Shown: positions 22,848 to 30,795, numbered from the stretch's first letter. The stretch is DNA of 37,030 nucleotides from PWPS01 sp964573145 (GCA_964573145.1 CAZNIM010000004.1:1-37030); one strand, 5' to 3'. Notes: generated from the letters alone by a model not told the origin. Translations and numbers: made by a program.

Positions 22848-24210
22848 CTTTTTTCACTTTAATTCCCAATTCTTCAATTTGAGATTCATCAACCGGTGCC
22901 GGAGCCCCCATCATTAAATCACTACCGTCTCCGGTCTTCGGAAAGGCCATTACCTCCCTGATATTTTCCTCACCCAAAACAACCATTAAGAATCTCTCCA
23001 AGCCGAAAGCTATGCCGCCGTGAGGAGGAGCTCCGTAATTGAACGACTCAATCAAGTGTCCGAATTTTTCTTGAATCCCTTTTTTATCGTGACCCAAAAC
23101 CTCAAATATTGCCCGTAAAGTATCCGGATCGGTAGTTCTGATACTACCACCCCCTATCTCCTCACCGTTTAAAACCAAGTCGTATTGATAAGAAGAGATT
23201 TTATCCGGATTCTTCTTTAAATTTTCCGGGCCTTCTTTCGGTTTGGTGAAGGGGTGGTGCTCAGCCCTCCAAGTTCCATCTTCCTTCTTTTCGAACATCG
23301 GGAAGTCTATTATAAAGGCAAAAGCGAGCTCGTCTTCATCATTTCGTAAATCGGGTCGATCGGTACCCCATTTTTTTATCGCTTCGACATATTCGATTCG
23401 GGGAAAGGGATTGTCTTTAATCTTTTTTCCCGGAAAAACATCTTTAATTAAAGCGATAAACATCTCTTCCACCAGGCTCAAAACCTCTTCACGATCAGCA
23501 AAAGAAAGCTCCATGTCGAGTTGTGTAAATTCGGCTTGTCGGTCGGCTCTTACATCTTCATCTCGAAAGCATCGTGCAAATTGAAAATACCTCTCGATTC
23601 CTCCAACCATCAAGAGCTGTTTGTACTGTTGCGGGCTTTGAGGAAGTGCGTAAAAAGAACCCTTGTTATTTCTCGAGGGAACCAAATAATCTCTGGCTCC
23701 TTCCGGTGTCGATTTGGAAAGAATCGGAGTTTCCACCTCTACAAAGTCATTATCGGAGAGAAAGTTTCTGATAAAATTGGTTACTTGATGCCTTTTTCTC
23801 AAATTAAATTGCATCCGCTCTCTTCTTATGTCGAGATAACGATACTTCATCCTAATCTCTTCATTTACCTTTTTCCCGTCATCTCCGATTTCAAACGGAG
23901 GTGTCTCGGAAACGGCTTCAATTTCAAAAGATTTCGCTTCCAGTTCAACCTTACCGGTGATGATCTCTTCATTCCACATCTTTTCCGGCCTCTTTTTAAC
24001 TTTACCAATTATTTTCAAAACCGACTCCGGTTTAATCTCTTTTGCATCTTCCATCATCTCCGGACCGAAAACCACCTGAATAAGACCGGTTCTGTCTCGT
24101 AAATCCAAAAACGCTATCTTACCGTGGGATCTTATCGAATCGGCCCACCCGTAAAGAGTAACTGTCTCCCCTATTTTATCCGTCGTTTCTCGATTTAAAG
24201 TGCGTTCCAT
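22837..24210 (-). CDS. aspS: Aspartate--tRNA ligase lacking the GAD domain
   Basis: This class II synthetase has an N-terminal OB-fold (TVTLYGWADSIRSHGKIAFL), motif 2 (FQFARCFRDEDVRADRQAEF) and motif 3 (GIAFGLERFLMVVLG). The bacterial signature WGTDRPDLR is directly followed by the FAFIIDFPMF block. Bacterial AspRS normally has a GAD insertion of more than 100 residues between them, so here the enzyme is 457 instead of about 590 residues. Whether it is specific for tRNA-Asp or also charges tRNA-Asn cannot be told. It starts 19 bases after the response regulator and overlaps dacA. Confidence 0.95.
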   Translation of the reverse strand: MERTLNRETTDKIGETVTLYGWADSIRSHGKIAFLDLRDRTGLIQVVFGPEMMEDAKEIKPESVLKIIGKVKKRPEKMWNEEIITGKVELEAKSFEIEAVSETPPFEIGDDGKKVNEEIRMKYRYLDIRRERMQFNLRKRHQVTNFIRNFLSDNDFVEVETPILSKSTPEGARDYLVPSRNNKGSFYALPQSPQQYKQLLMVGGIERYFQFARCFRDEDVRADRQAEFTQLDMELSFADREEVLSLVEEMFIALIKDVFPGKKIKDNPFPRIEYVEAIKKWGTDRPDLRNDEDELAFAFIIDFPMFEKKEDGTWRAEHHPFTKPKEGPENLKKNPDKISSYQYDLVLNGEEIGGGSIRTTDPDTLRAIFEVLGHDKKGIQEKFGHLIESFNYGAPPHGGIAFGLERFLMVVLGEENIREVMAFPKTGDGSDLMMGAPAPVDESQIEELGIKVKKDEN

Positions 24211-24229
24211 ATTTTTTTATTTAAATTTT

Positions 24230-24598
24230 CTATTCAATATACTTAACCGCCTTCTGTAAAACCTCCATCGGTGTATTGGCGGTCTTTATCAAATAATCCT
24301 TGGCGCCCAATCTGAAAGCCTCTTCCTTTGACTCTTGGTCATCGTAATTCGAAAATGCGACTACCGGTGTTTCCGAAATCGAATCCTCAACCTTTCTCAA
24401 TTTAATTAAGAAAGATATTCCAGTTTCTCCCGGAAGAAGAATATCCAAAAGAATCAAATCGGGCTTCATCTCGGAAGCCGCTTCCAAAGCATCATCGACG
24501 CCATGAACCACTCTAACCTGATGATCGTTTTGCTCAAAGACGTCTTTATACATTTTGGCCAATGTCTTTTCATCTTCGATTATTAAAACTTTTGCCAT
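24230..24598 (-). CDS. Stand-alone response regulator receiver domain (CheY-like)
   Basis: The 122 residues form one receiver domain and no output domain. Key residues are present: acidic pair E8-D9, phosphoacceptor D52 (LILLDILLPGETG), switch Ser83 (VAFSN) and Lys105 (YLIKT). Such proteins act through protein contacts. It has its own promoter (TTGTAA-17-TATAAT) and stands first in a nine-gene cell-wall and tRNA-synthetase run. No histidine kinase is in the window, so the input signal is unknown. Confidence 0.9.
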   Translation of the reverse strand: MAKVLIIEDEKTLAKMYKDVFEQNDHQVRVVHGVDDALEAASEMKPDLILLDILLPGETGISFLIKLRKVEDSISETPVVAFSNYDDQESKEEAFRLGAKDYLIKTANTPMEVLQKAVKYIE

Positions 24599-24621
24599 AT
24601 TGAAGTAAAATTGTTTTCGTA

Positions 24622-24650
24622 ATTATACTAAAATAAGGTAAAAATTACAA
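24622..24650 (-). promoter_or_regulatory. Promoter of the response regulator-aspS-cell wall run
   Basis: On the minus strand TTGTAA (24650-24645), a 17-base spacer and a perfect TATAAT (24627-24622). The start near 24615 gives a leader of about 17 bases. The -35 box touches the T-run of the trigger-factor terminator. Confidence 0.7.
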
Positions 24651-24678
24651 AAAACTCCCGGGATCAATCCGGGAGTTT
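24647..24678 (-). terminator. Intrinsic terminator of the trigger factor gene
   Basis: A perfect 10-bp stem AAACTCCCGG (24652-24661) with CCGGGAGTTT (24669-24678) and a seven-base loop. On the minus strand the stem is followed by a T-run (24654-24649). It lies 19 bases after the tig stop. Confidence 0.9.
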
Positions 24679-24696
24679 CTCCGTTTTGAATTCTTT

Positions 24697-25983
24697 CTAC
24701 TTTAAAAGAAAGTCAAATATCTTATCGTTTTTCAAGATATCGTGAACATAAGAACGCAATCTTTGCAAGCTATCCTCGTCCTCGTCCTCTCTGCTTCTTC
24801 CCGAAACTTGAAAATGCTTATCGACTTCTTTTTCTATCTCTTCATCGGTAACTTCAATCTTCTCCTCTTCCGCTATCTTGTGGAGTATTATTGCCGCCGC
24901 TACATTATCTTCGGCCTTCGATCTCCACTCCTCTCTTAAGTCCTCTCTTTTTTTATCTATCCTTTCCAAATAATCGTCAAAAGTCAAACCGCTCTGTTGA
25001 AGTTGCATATTCATCTGATTTTCCATATTTTCCAGCTCTCTTTCAACTAAAATTTCAGGAAGTTCAATATCGGTTTTTTTGATCAGTTCGTTGACCAACT
25101 TCATTCTCAATGCTTCATTATTTTTCGCTTCTTTTTCCGATCCGATACCCTCCTTTATCTTTTCTTTCAACTCTTTCAAATTCGATATATCGCCGTGAAG
25201 ACTGTTTGCAAACTCGTCATTGAGCTCGGGCATCTCTTTTTCAAAGACCGACTCGAGATCAAGATCGAACTCTATCTCCTTACCGGCCAACTCCTCGTTC
25301 GAATCTTCTTCGGAAATTTTTATTTTGAAACTTTTACTTTCCCCCGGCTTCATTCCGATAATTTTTTCTTCGAATCCTTCCAGTAAATCAAATCTACCCG
25401 TTCCGAGAGTGAACTGAAAGTCATCTTCACCCATCTCTTCTTCCCCGTCAACCAGACCCTTAAAACTGATCTTAACCTTGTCATCTTCTTTAGCTCCCCT
25501 ATCGACTTCCTTGCTCGTCGCTCTCGACTCTCTGATCCTGTCCAAAGTTTCATCAACCTCTTTATCGGAAACTTCAACCTCCTCGTCTTCTTTTTCTGAA
25601 ACTTCTTCAGCTATTTTTTTATAATCCGGTAAATCGAATTCCGGCATTACGAAAAAAACGGCTTTATACTTCAAAGGGTTTCCCGGAGCCAATTGAGAAA
25701 ACTCTATTTCCGGTTGAGATATCGGGAAAAGCTCATTATTTTCAATTGCTCGAGGATAAGTTTCTTCAACTGCGAATTTGGCTGCTTCAGCCCACAGCTT
25801 CTCTTTTCCGAAAGAATTTTCAACGACTTCACGAGGAGCCTTTCCCGGCCTGAATCCTTTTACGTTCATCTCTTCCGACAATTTGCCTGCCGCTTGATCC
25901 AAAAACTTTTCCATCTCATCGACTTCTATTTTCACCGTTAACTCTTTTTTTCCTTTTTCTTTGTCTTCAATTTTTTCTTCCAT
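24697..25983 (-). CDS. tig: Trigger factor, ribosome-associated chaperone
   Basis: Trigger factor binds nascent chains at the ribosome exit tunnel. The N-terminal ribosome-binding domain has the GFRxGKAP loop (43-50). An FKBP-type prolyl isomerase domain lies around 155-250 (KVKISFKGLVDG, LGTGRFDLLEGFEEKIIGMK). A long helical C-terminal chaperone arm follows. At 428 residues it is normal length. The domain-linker segment is unusually acidic (EEVSEKEDEEVEVSDKEVDE). It has its own promoter and terminator, so it is a single-gene unit. Confidence 0.95.
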   Translation of the reverse strand: MEEKIEDKEKGKKELTVKIEVDEMEKFLDQAAGKLSEEMNVKGFRPGKAPREVVENSFGKEKLWAEAAKFAVEETYPRAIENNELFPISQPEIEFSQLAPGNPLKYKAVFFVMPEFDLPDYKKIAEEVSEKEDEEVEVSDKEVDETLDRIRESRATSKEVDRGAKEDDKVKISFKGLVDGEEEMGEDDFQFTLGTGRFDLLEGFEEKIIGMKPGESKSFKIKISEEDSNEELAGKEIEFDLDLESVFEKEMPELNDEFANSLHGDISNLKELKEKIKEGIGSEKEAKNNEALRMKLVNELIKKTDIELPEILVERELENMENQMNMQLQQSGLTFDDYLERIDKKREDLREEWRSKAEDNVAAAIILHKIAEEEKIEVTDEEIEKEVDKHFQVSGRSREDEDEDSLQRLRSYVHDILKNDKIFDFLLK

Positions 25984-26018
25984 ATTTATTTAGATTAATT
26001 GCTAAAACACCGTCTATA

Positions 26019-26046
26019 AGAATAACACAGTTGAGCTTATCTTCAA
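26019..26046 (-). promoter_or_regulatory. Trigger factor promoter
   Basis: On the minus strand TTGAAG (26046-26041), 16 bases ending in TGT, and TATTCT (26024-26019). The start near 26012 leaves a leader of about 29 bases before the tig ATG at 25983. Confidence 0.55.
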
Positions 26047-26048
26047 AA

Positions 26049-26492
26049 TTATTCCCCGATTATTTGAACCTGCACCTTTCTCGGGCGAGCTCTATCGAGT
26101 TCAATAAAAAGAATCCGTTGCCAAGTTCCGAGTTGAAGCGATCCTTCAAAAAGATTAAGAGTATTGGTCGGAGTAAGATAAATCGCCTTACAGTGTGAGT
26201 GACCGTTGGCGCATTCATCGTCACACATATTAACCGTTCTTACGCTGAAATCATCGTGTCTGTAATCTTCTTCTCGGGGAGCCAATCGAGATAAGTTTTT
26301 TTTAATATCTTCGAGAAGTAACGGTTCGTTCTCATTAACGATCAGCATCGCCGTAGTGTGCATCGACTGAATATTAACCAATCCATTCTCAACTCCCGAA
26401 TCGTCAACGATATTTTTCACCTTGTCGGTAATATCGAAAAATTCCAAGGATTCGGTTGTTTCTATTTTTAGTGTTTTGTTTATCGCTTTCAT
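26049..26492 (-). CDS. YjbQ/UPF0047 family protein
   Basis: This 147-residue protein has the family landmarks SMHTTAMLIVNENEPLLLED, the HDD and GHSHCKAIYL His/metal-like cluster, and LQLGTWQRILFIELDRARPR at the C-terminus. Members form small trimers, and E. coli YjbQ has been reported to have weak thiamine-phosphate synthase activity; the true role is unsettled. The start codon is immediately next to the end of the polyprenyl synthase gene, so the two are co-transcribed. No thiamine gene is in the window. Confidence 0.92.
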   Translation of the reverse strand: MKAINKTLKIETTESLEFFDITDKVKNIVDDSGVENGLVNIQSMHTTAMLIVNENEPLLLEDIKKNLSRLAPREEDYRHDDFSVRTVNMCDDECANGHSHCKAIYLTPTNTLNLFEGSLQLGTWQRILFIELDRARPRKVQVQIIGE

Positions 26493-27473
26493 TTATTTTT
26501 TTCTTTTTGCTATTATTTGAACTAATTCTTGCAGATCTTCTTTATCGTTACCGGCAGGTAAAAAAGATAAATTATCAAGAGCTGATTCACTGTATTTTTT
26601 TGACAACTTTTCAGCTCTCTTTTTTGCTTCGGTTTCTTCTATCTTCAAGATTACCTCATTTAAGTCTTTTTCGTCAATCCCTTTCTCTAATTTTTCAGCT
26701 ATCGACTTATCTTCTCTTGCCGCCAAAAGCAGTACGATATTACCCCCCTTTCCTTCTTTTATATCTTTTCCCTTTTCTTTTCCGAACTGCTCCGGATCCC
26801 CGAATATGTCCAAAATATCATCTTGAATTTGATAACTGATTCCTAAGTTTTTTCCAAAATCGAGAGCCGTTTCCAAGTCTTTACCTTTTGCCAGAAGAAG
26901 CCCGGAGCCGGCTGCCGCCTGAAAAAGAGCAGCAGTCTTCTTTTCAACCATCATAAAATAATCTTTCATCTCAATTTCATCAAATGATCTTTTCTTAAGA
27001 AAGGGTTCGACTTTTTTTCCTCTCTCCTGCAAAACATCAACCAACTCCCCGATCATCACCTCTTTCATCTTTCGAGCCATCAGTTCGGAAACCGAAGGAT
27101 CGACATCTTTTAAAAGGTCGATTATGGTTGAAAAATAAAATGAACTAATACAAAGTGAGGTTTTTTCTCCGTACTTTTTTCTGGATGTCGGCAATGACCT
27201 TCGCACCTCCCCCCTATCTATTATATCGTCAATAATCAAACTGTAATTATGAAAAATTTCCAAAGCGGCGGCGGCGGATAAGGCTTTTTCAATCTCCTTT
27301 CCCGAAAGAGATTTAAAAAATTTCCACAAAATAAAAGGTCTGATCCTCTTTCCTCCGGTTTTAATTTGATACTCGGTAGAGTCTTTGAATTCTCCGTGTT
27401 GCCACCTGCTTAAAGAATCAAAAATAACCTCTTCAACTACGGGGGTAAATTTTTTTATTTCTTCAGAAAGCAT
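26493..27473 (-). CDS. Polyprenyl diphosphate synthase, type I GGPP synthase-like
   Basis: The enzyme condenses isopentenyl diphosphate onto allylic diphosphates. It contains GGKRIRPF (40-47), the first Asp-rich motif D82-D-I-I-D86 followed by RGEVRR, and the second motif QIQDDILDIFGD. The first motif has no two-residue insertion, unlike bacterial FPP synthase (DDxxxxD), and an aromatic residue (Tyr77) stands five positions before it. That pattern defines archaeal type I GGPP synthases, so a C20 product is predicted. Chain length needs testing. At 326 residues it is normal. It starts 11 bases after a terminator hairpin. Confidence 0.88.
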   Translation of the reverse strand: MLSEEIKKFTPVVEEVIFDSLSRWQHGEFKDSTEYQIKTGGKRIRPFILWKFFKSLSGKEIEKALSAAAALEIFHNYSLIIDDIIDRGEVRRSLPTSRKKYGEKTSLCISSFYFSTIIDLLKDVDPSVSELMARKMKEVMIGELVDVLQERGKKVEPFLKKRSFDEIEMKDYFMMVEKKTAALFQAAAGSGLLLAKGKDLETALDFGKNLGISYQIQDDILDIFGDPEQFGKEKGKDIKEGKGGNIVLLLAAREDKSIAEKLEKGIDEKDLNEVILKIEETEAKKRAEKLSKKYSESALDNLSFLPAGNDKEDLQELVQIIAKRKK

Positions 27474-27477
27474 AAAA

Positions 27478-27509
27478 TAAAGAAAAAGCCGTCCCGAAGG
27501 ACGGCTTTT
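27478..27509 (-). terminator. UUCG-loop terminator after the acidic membrane protein
   Basis: AAAAGCCGTCC (27484-27494) and GGACGGCTTTT (27499-27509) form a perfect 11-bp stem; on the minus strand the loop reads TTCG and a T-rich run follows. It sits 11 bases upstream of the polyprenyl synthase ATG at 27473, so that gene must be served by read-through or by an unseen promoter. Confidence 0.85.
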
Positions 27510-27515
27510 AATTTA

Positions 27516-27713
27516 CTATTTTTTTTCTTCCTCTTCTTCCGGCTTTTCTTCATCTTCTTCACTCGGTTCTTCTTCATTCATTTCCTCTTCCGGTTCTTCT
27601 TCCAAACCCTCCATCTCTATCGGCTCTTCTTCGGATTCATCAACCCCCTTCGTTAAATGCCATATAATTACGGCCAAAACGACCACTAAAAGTATAATCC
27701 ATTCCATGGTCAC
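27516..27713 (-). CDS. Small single-pass membrane protein with very acidic tail
   Basis: The 65 residues comprise one N-terminal membrane helix (about 4-21) and a tail made almost entirely of Glu, Asp, Pro and a few Met (many EE, EEEP units). I recognise no family. It overlaps the end of murC by four bases and is followed by a strong terminator, so it is the last gene of thpR-murC. The tail would be disordered and strongly negative; cation binding or protein docking at the membrane are guesses. Confidence 0.72.
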   Translation of the reverse strand: MTMEWIILLVVVLAVIIWHLTKGVDESEEEPIEMEGLEEEPEEEMNEEEPSEEDEEKPEEEEEKK

Positions 27714-29020
27714 TTATTTTTTGATTTGATTTGACCTTTTAAAACTTCTTCCAATTGATATATATCCCCTGCACCGATTATAGCTATTATTTTACCCCTC
27801 TGCAAATATTCTTCTAATTTTTTCTTAATTTCACCAAATCCTCCCGGCAGATAATCGACTTTTTCATTTTTTACACCTTCAACCAACTCTCGAGAAGATA
27901 TCTTTTTTTTGATTTCTTCCGACTCTCTGCCGGCCACACTATAGATATCAACGACAAAAACCTTAATCTCGGACTCCTTCAACACTTTAATAAATTGATC
28001 ACGAAGATGAGCGGTTCGCTTATATTGATGGGGTTGGAAAACGGCAACCGCTTTTTCTCCGTATTTGTCACTCAAAGCTTTGAGAGTAGCTCTCAACTCG
28101 GTCGGGTGATGAGCGTAATCTTGAACTATGTTAATTTTTTGGCCGGAAACGGTAATCTCTTTCTCTTCGAACCTCCTCCAAATTCCCTTATAGTTAGCAA
28201 TTCCCCGTAATATCTTTTCTTTCGGAATCTTTAAAAGTTCAGCCGTTTTATAAGCCGCTGAGGCATTTTCCAAATTATGGTCACCGGGAATTTTCAAAGC
28301 CTTTTTTATCTCTTCTTTTTCCGGCGAGTTTACCGAGAAAAAATGTCCATTTTTCACTTTTAGCCTTTTCAAATTGGAATCATCATCATTTAAAATTACC
28401 GGTTTATCTTTTAATCCGGAAAGATATTCTTGAAAAGTTTCGACCAAATCGTCAATATCGGAGTAAGAGTCGAGGTGCTCCAGTTCCAAATTGGTTATTG
28501 TCGCTAAATCGGGGCTGTAATTTAAAATTGATTTATTCCATTCATCGGCTTCAATTATCAAATATTCGGAATCACCCCGACGATAATTTTTAGAACCGAA
28601 CTGTAATAATTTTGTTCCCACTATTACCGTCGGATCAAGCCCGGCCTCAATAAATATCATCGCCGTCATCGCCGTAGTAGTGCTCTTCCCGTGAGTTCCA
28701 GAAATTGCAATAGTAAAATAATCCTTACTGACCTCAGCCAAAGCTTGTGGATAGCTTTCGGTTTCAATTCCCAACTTTATTGCCTCTTTAATTTCCGGAT
28801 TATCAAAATTTACGGCCGCCGTATAAACAATTTTTTCAATGCCGGAATCTATATTATTTTTATCGTGACCAATCTGAATTCGAACCCCCTCATCTTCAAG
28901 ATCATCCGTAATCTCACTCTTTTTCAAATCGGATCCGGAAACATCCCACCCCTCGGCAATAAAGTGTCGAGCTAACGCCGAAACGCCGATCCCCCCTATT
29001 CCGACAAAATGTATTCGCAT
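27710..29020 (-). CDS. murC: UDP-N-acetylmuramate--L-alanine ligase MurC
   Basis: MurC adds the first stem residue, L-Ala, to UDP-MurNAc. The N-terminal domain begins MRIHFVGIGGIGVSALARHF, the classic MurC start. The ATP loop is ISGTHGKST (107-114), and the central domain has EADEWNKSILN and NLELEHLDSY. The C-terminal domain has DYAHHPTELRATL, FQPHQYKRT and GAGDIYQLEE. At 436 residues it is typical. Mpl is a relative, but no Mpl-specific sign is seen. It is about 7 kb from murD, separate from the other cell-wall genes. It begins three bases after thpR and overlaps the acidic membrane protein by four. Confidence 0.95.
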   Translation of the reverse strand: MRIHFVGIGGIGVSALARHFIAEGWDVSGSDLKKSEITDDLEDEGVRIQIGHDKNNIDSGIEKIVYTAAVNFDNPEIKEAIKLGIETESYPQALAEVSKDYFTIAISGTHGKSTTTAMTAMIFIEAGLDPTVIVGTKLLQFGSKNYRRGDSEYLIIEADEWNKSILNYSPDLATITNLELEHLDSYSDIDDLVETFQEYLSGLKDKPVILNDDDSNLKRLKVKNGHFFSVNSPEKEEIKKALKIPGDHNLENASAAYKTAELLKIPKEKILRGIANYKGIWRRFEEKEITVSGQKINIVQDYAHHPTELRATLKALSDKYGEKAVAVFQPHQYKRTAHLRDQFIKVLKESEIKVFVVDIYSVAGRESEEIKKKISSRELVEGVKNEKVDYLPGGFGEIKKKLEEYLQRGKIIAIIGAGDIYQLEEVLKGQIKSKNK

Positions 29021-29023
29021 ATT

Positions 29024-29575
29024 TTAGGTCAAATTTATTCTTTTAATTTTTTTATAATCGGGAACACCTCTTCCCGGTCGACTCTCCATCAAATCGAACG
29101 ACTCAACCGGAAAAGTAAAATCGACCCAAAAATCATCCAAAAGAGGGATTTCCTCGATATCGATTCTCTTGAATGCGGATTTGGTCCTGGCTAAAGTTAT
29201 ATGAGGTTCGAACTCGACGGTATCCGAGATTGAAAAGCTCTTTTCCAAGGATGAAATAATTCTGTTCCTCAGTTTTTCAAAAGGACCCTCGAGATCAATC
29301 CAAATCAATCTCGCCGATCTCCTGTCGGGAACGTACTGCAATTCGCCGATTGAAGCTTCAAATTTTTTGAATTTCACTTTATCCAGTAATGATGAAAGTT
29401 CGGAAACCCTCTCCGTTTTAATGTTTCCGATATAAACAAGAGTTATATGTAAATTTTCTTCGGTTACCCAGCGCAGACTACCACTCGGAAATTCGGAGGA
29501 CAATCTTCTTTTAATCTCCGCAAGTTCTTTTTTAAGATCTTCCAGTAAATTTACAGCTATAAAAATTCTCTTCAT
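29024..29575 (-). CDS. thpR: RNA 2',3'-cyclic phosphodiesterase (2'-5' RNA ligase family)
   Basis: This 183-residue 2H phosphoesterase has two catalytic HxT motifs, H43-I-T45 (LHITLVYIG) and H125-I-T127 (PHITLAR), in the expected two-lobed fold. The family opens 2',3'-cyclic phosphates; some members ligate tRNA halves in vitro. The cellular substrate is not known. It is the first gene of thpR-murC-acidic membrane protein. No clear promoter is seen upstream in the AT-rich gap. Confidence 0.92.
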   Translation of the reverse strand: MKRIFIAVNLLEDLKKELAEIKRRLSSEFPSGSLRWVTEENLHITLVYIGNIKTERVSELSSLLDKVKFKKFEASIGELQYVPDRRSARLIWIDLEGPFEKLRNRIISSLEKSFSISDTVEFEPHITLARTKSAFKRIDIEEIPLLDDFWVDFTFPVESFDLMESRPGRGVPDYKKIKRINLT

Positions 29576-29753
29576 ATTGATGATTATCGATACTTACTTT
29601 AATATATAAAATTTTCAATAAAAATAAAAATGATGCAATTTAAAATCTCCGAAAATATGATAAAATAAGTAACGGTGATTGAAATTGTTTAAGATATCGA
29701 GCAAAATCAATTACCGATTCCATTTTATCTTAAAAATTAATTAATTCAGAAAG
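29576..29753. other. AT-rich intergenic region between divergent genes
   Basis: These 178 bases separate thpR (minus) and the MEMO-like gene (plus) and should contain both promoters. I see only weak candidates: TATATT/TATATA on the minus strand near 29603-29609, and a poor TTGAAA-17-CAAAAT on the plus strand around 29680-29708. No RNA gene, repeat or small gene is evident. Confidence 0.5.
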
Positions 29754-30521
29754 ATGTCAATTGAATTCGCCTCACTTTGCCCGCACCCGCCGATTATAAT
29801 TCCCGGAGTGGGAAATGAAAAGGATCGTGAAAAAGTTTCCAAAACGATTGAATCGATGAACAGGCTCGCCGCCGATCTTAAAGAAAAAGAGATTGAAACC
29901 GTCGTTATTGTTTCATCTCACATTAATCACTCGGAAAAATTCATAATAAAGACTGATAACGGATTTACCTCTTCTTTGCCCGGAGCACTTTTAACCTATA
30001 AGGGAGACCCGGAACTGGCCGGTAAGATATCTTCATTGAAAGATGCTAAGCCGCTCAAAGGTGGTGATTTGGATCACGGAACCGCCGTTCCACTTCACTT
30101 TTTTAAACAAAAAAAACCAAACATAAAAGTCGTTCCGGTCGGAACAACCTCTCTTAGTATTGAAAATCACTTTCTTTTCGGCAAAAAGTTGGGAAAACTG
30201 CTCTCCGAGGAGAAGAAAAAGATTGCCCTGATCGCTTCCGGAGACTTGTCTCATCGGCTGACTCCCTCCGCTCCGTCCGGCTTTTCGGAAGAAGGGGAAA
30301 AGTTCGATAAAAAATTTTTAACTTTGATCCGCGGTAAAAAGATCACCGAACTGGATGAAAAAATGATTGAGAAAGCGGCCCCGTGCGGTTGCCGATCAGC
30401 CGCGATTCTTACCGGATCCATTTCAACAAAAAATTACAATCCCGAAATCGTTTCTTACGAAGGGCCTTTCGGCGTCGGTTATGCGGTTATTGAATTCAAA
30501 CTGAAAAATAATGAAGATTAA
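29754..30521 (+). CDS. MEMO / class III extradiol dioxygenase (LigB)-like protein
   Basis: This 255-residue protein starts with the family signature ASLCPHPPIIIPGVG (His11). Other conserved histidines are in SSHINHS (56, 59), LDHGTAVPLHF (108, 115) and ASGDLSHRL (167), with a cysteine at 212 (CGCRS). These suggest a single iron or similar metal site. Related proteins are LigB extradiol dioxygenases and the MEMO part of the AmmeMemoRadiSam system, but no AMMECR1 domain or radical-SAM gene is here. The substrate is unknown. It overlaps the next gene by 11 bases. Confidence 0.82.
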   Translation: MSIEFASLCPHPPIIIPGVGNEKDREKVSKTIESMNRLAADLKEKEIETVVIVSSHINHSEKFIIKTDNGFTSSLPGALLTYKGDPELAGKISSLKDAKPLKGGDLDHGTAVPLHFFKQKKPNIKVVPVGTTSLSIENHFLFGKKLGKLLSEEKKKIALIASGDLSHRLTPSAPSGFSEEGEKFDKKFLTLIRGKKITELDEKMIEKAAPCGCRSAAILTGSISTKNYNPEIVSYEGPFGVGYAVIEFKLKNNED

Positions 30522-30795
30522 GATTAAAAATGAGGAAAATATTATTAACCTGATCAGAAAAATCGGCTATCATTTTGATCGCAGGTCGAGCTCCGAAAAT
30601 CCGTCATTCTCTCGACCGATTGGAGGTGGTAAGTTTCCTCGATTTCACATCTACTACGATCCCAAAAAGAATTTACTGAATCTCCATCTCGATCAAAAAG
30701 CTCCTCGATACTCGTCCGCAAACGATCACGGTGCCGAATATTCCGGACCGGTAGTCGAAAAAGAAGCGGAGAGAATAAAAAATATAATCGACTGA
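30511..30795 (+). CDS. Conserved-looking 94-residue protein, unknown function
   Basis: The soluble protein has a helical start, then FPRFHIYY, LNLHLDQKAPRYS and HGAEYSGPVVEKEAERI. The blocks with regularly placed His, Asp, Tyr and Glu look conserved rather than random, and I recall similar small proteins in other Patescibacteria genomes, although I cannot confirm this. No known domain. It overlaps the MEMO-like gene by 11 bases, so joint expression is certain and joint function possible. Confidence 0.72.
   Translation: MKIKIKNEENIINLIRKIGYHFDRRSSSENPSFSRPIGGGKFPRFHIYYDPKKNLLNLHLDQKAPRYSSANDHGAEYSGPVVEKEAERIKNIID

Noticed and set aside
23521..24102. A 193-codon plus-strand open frame opposite aspS
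   Set aside because: It is fully antisense to a clear synthetase, has a composition typical of a reversed coding strand and shows no recognisable motif.
26456..26839. A 127-codon plus-strand open frame opposite the polyprenyl synthase
   Set aside because: Leu/Phe/Ser-rich shadow of a well-supported minus-strand gene.
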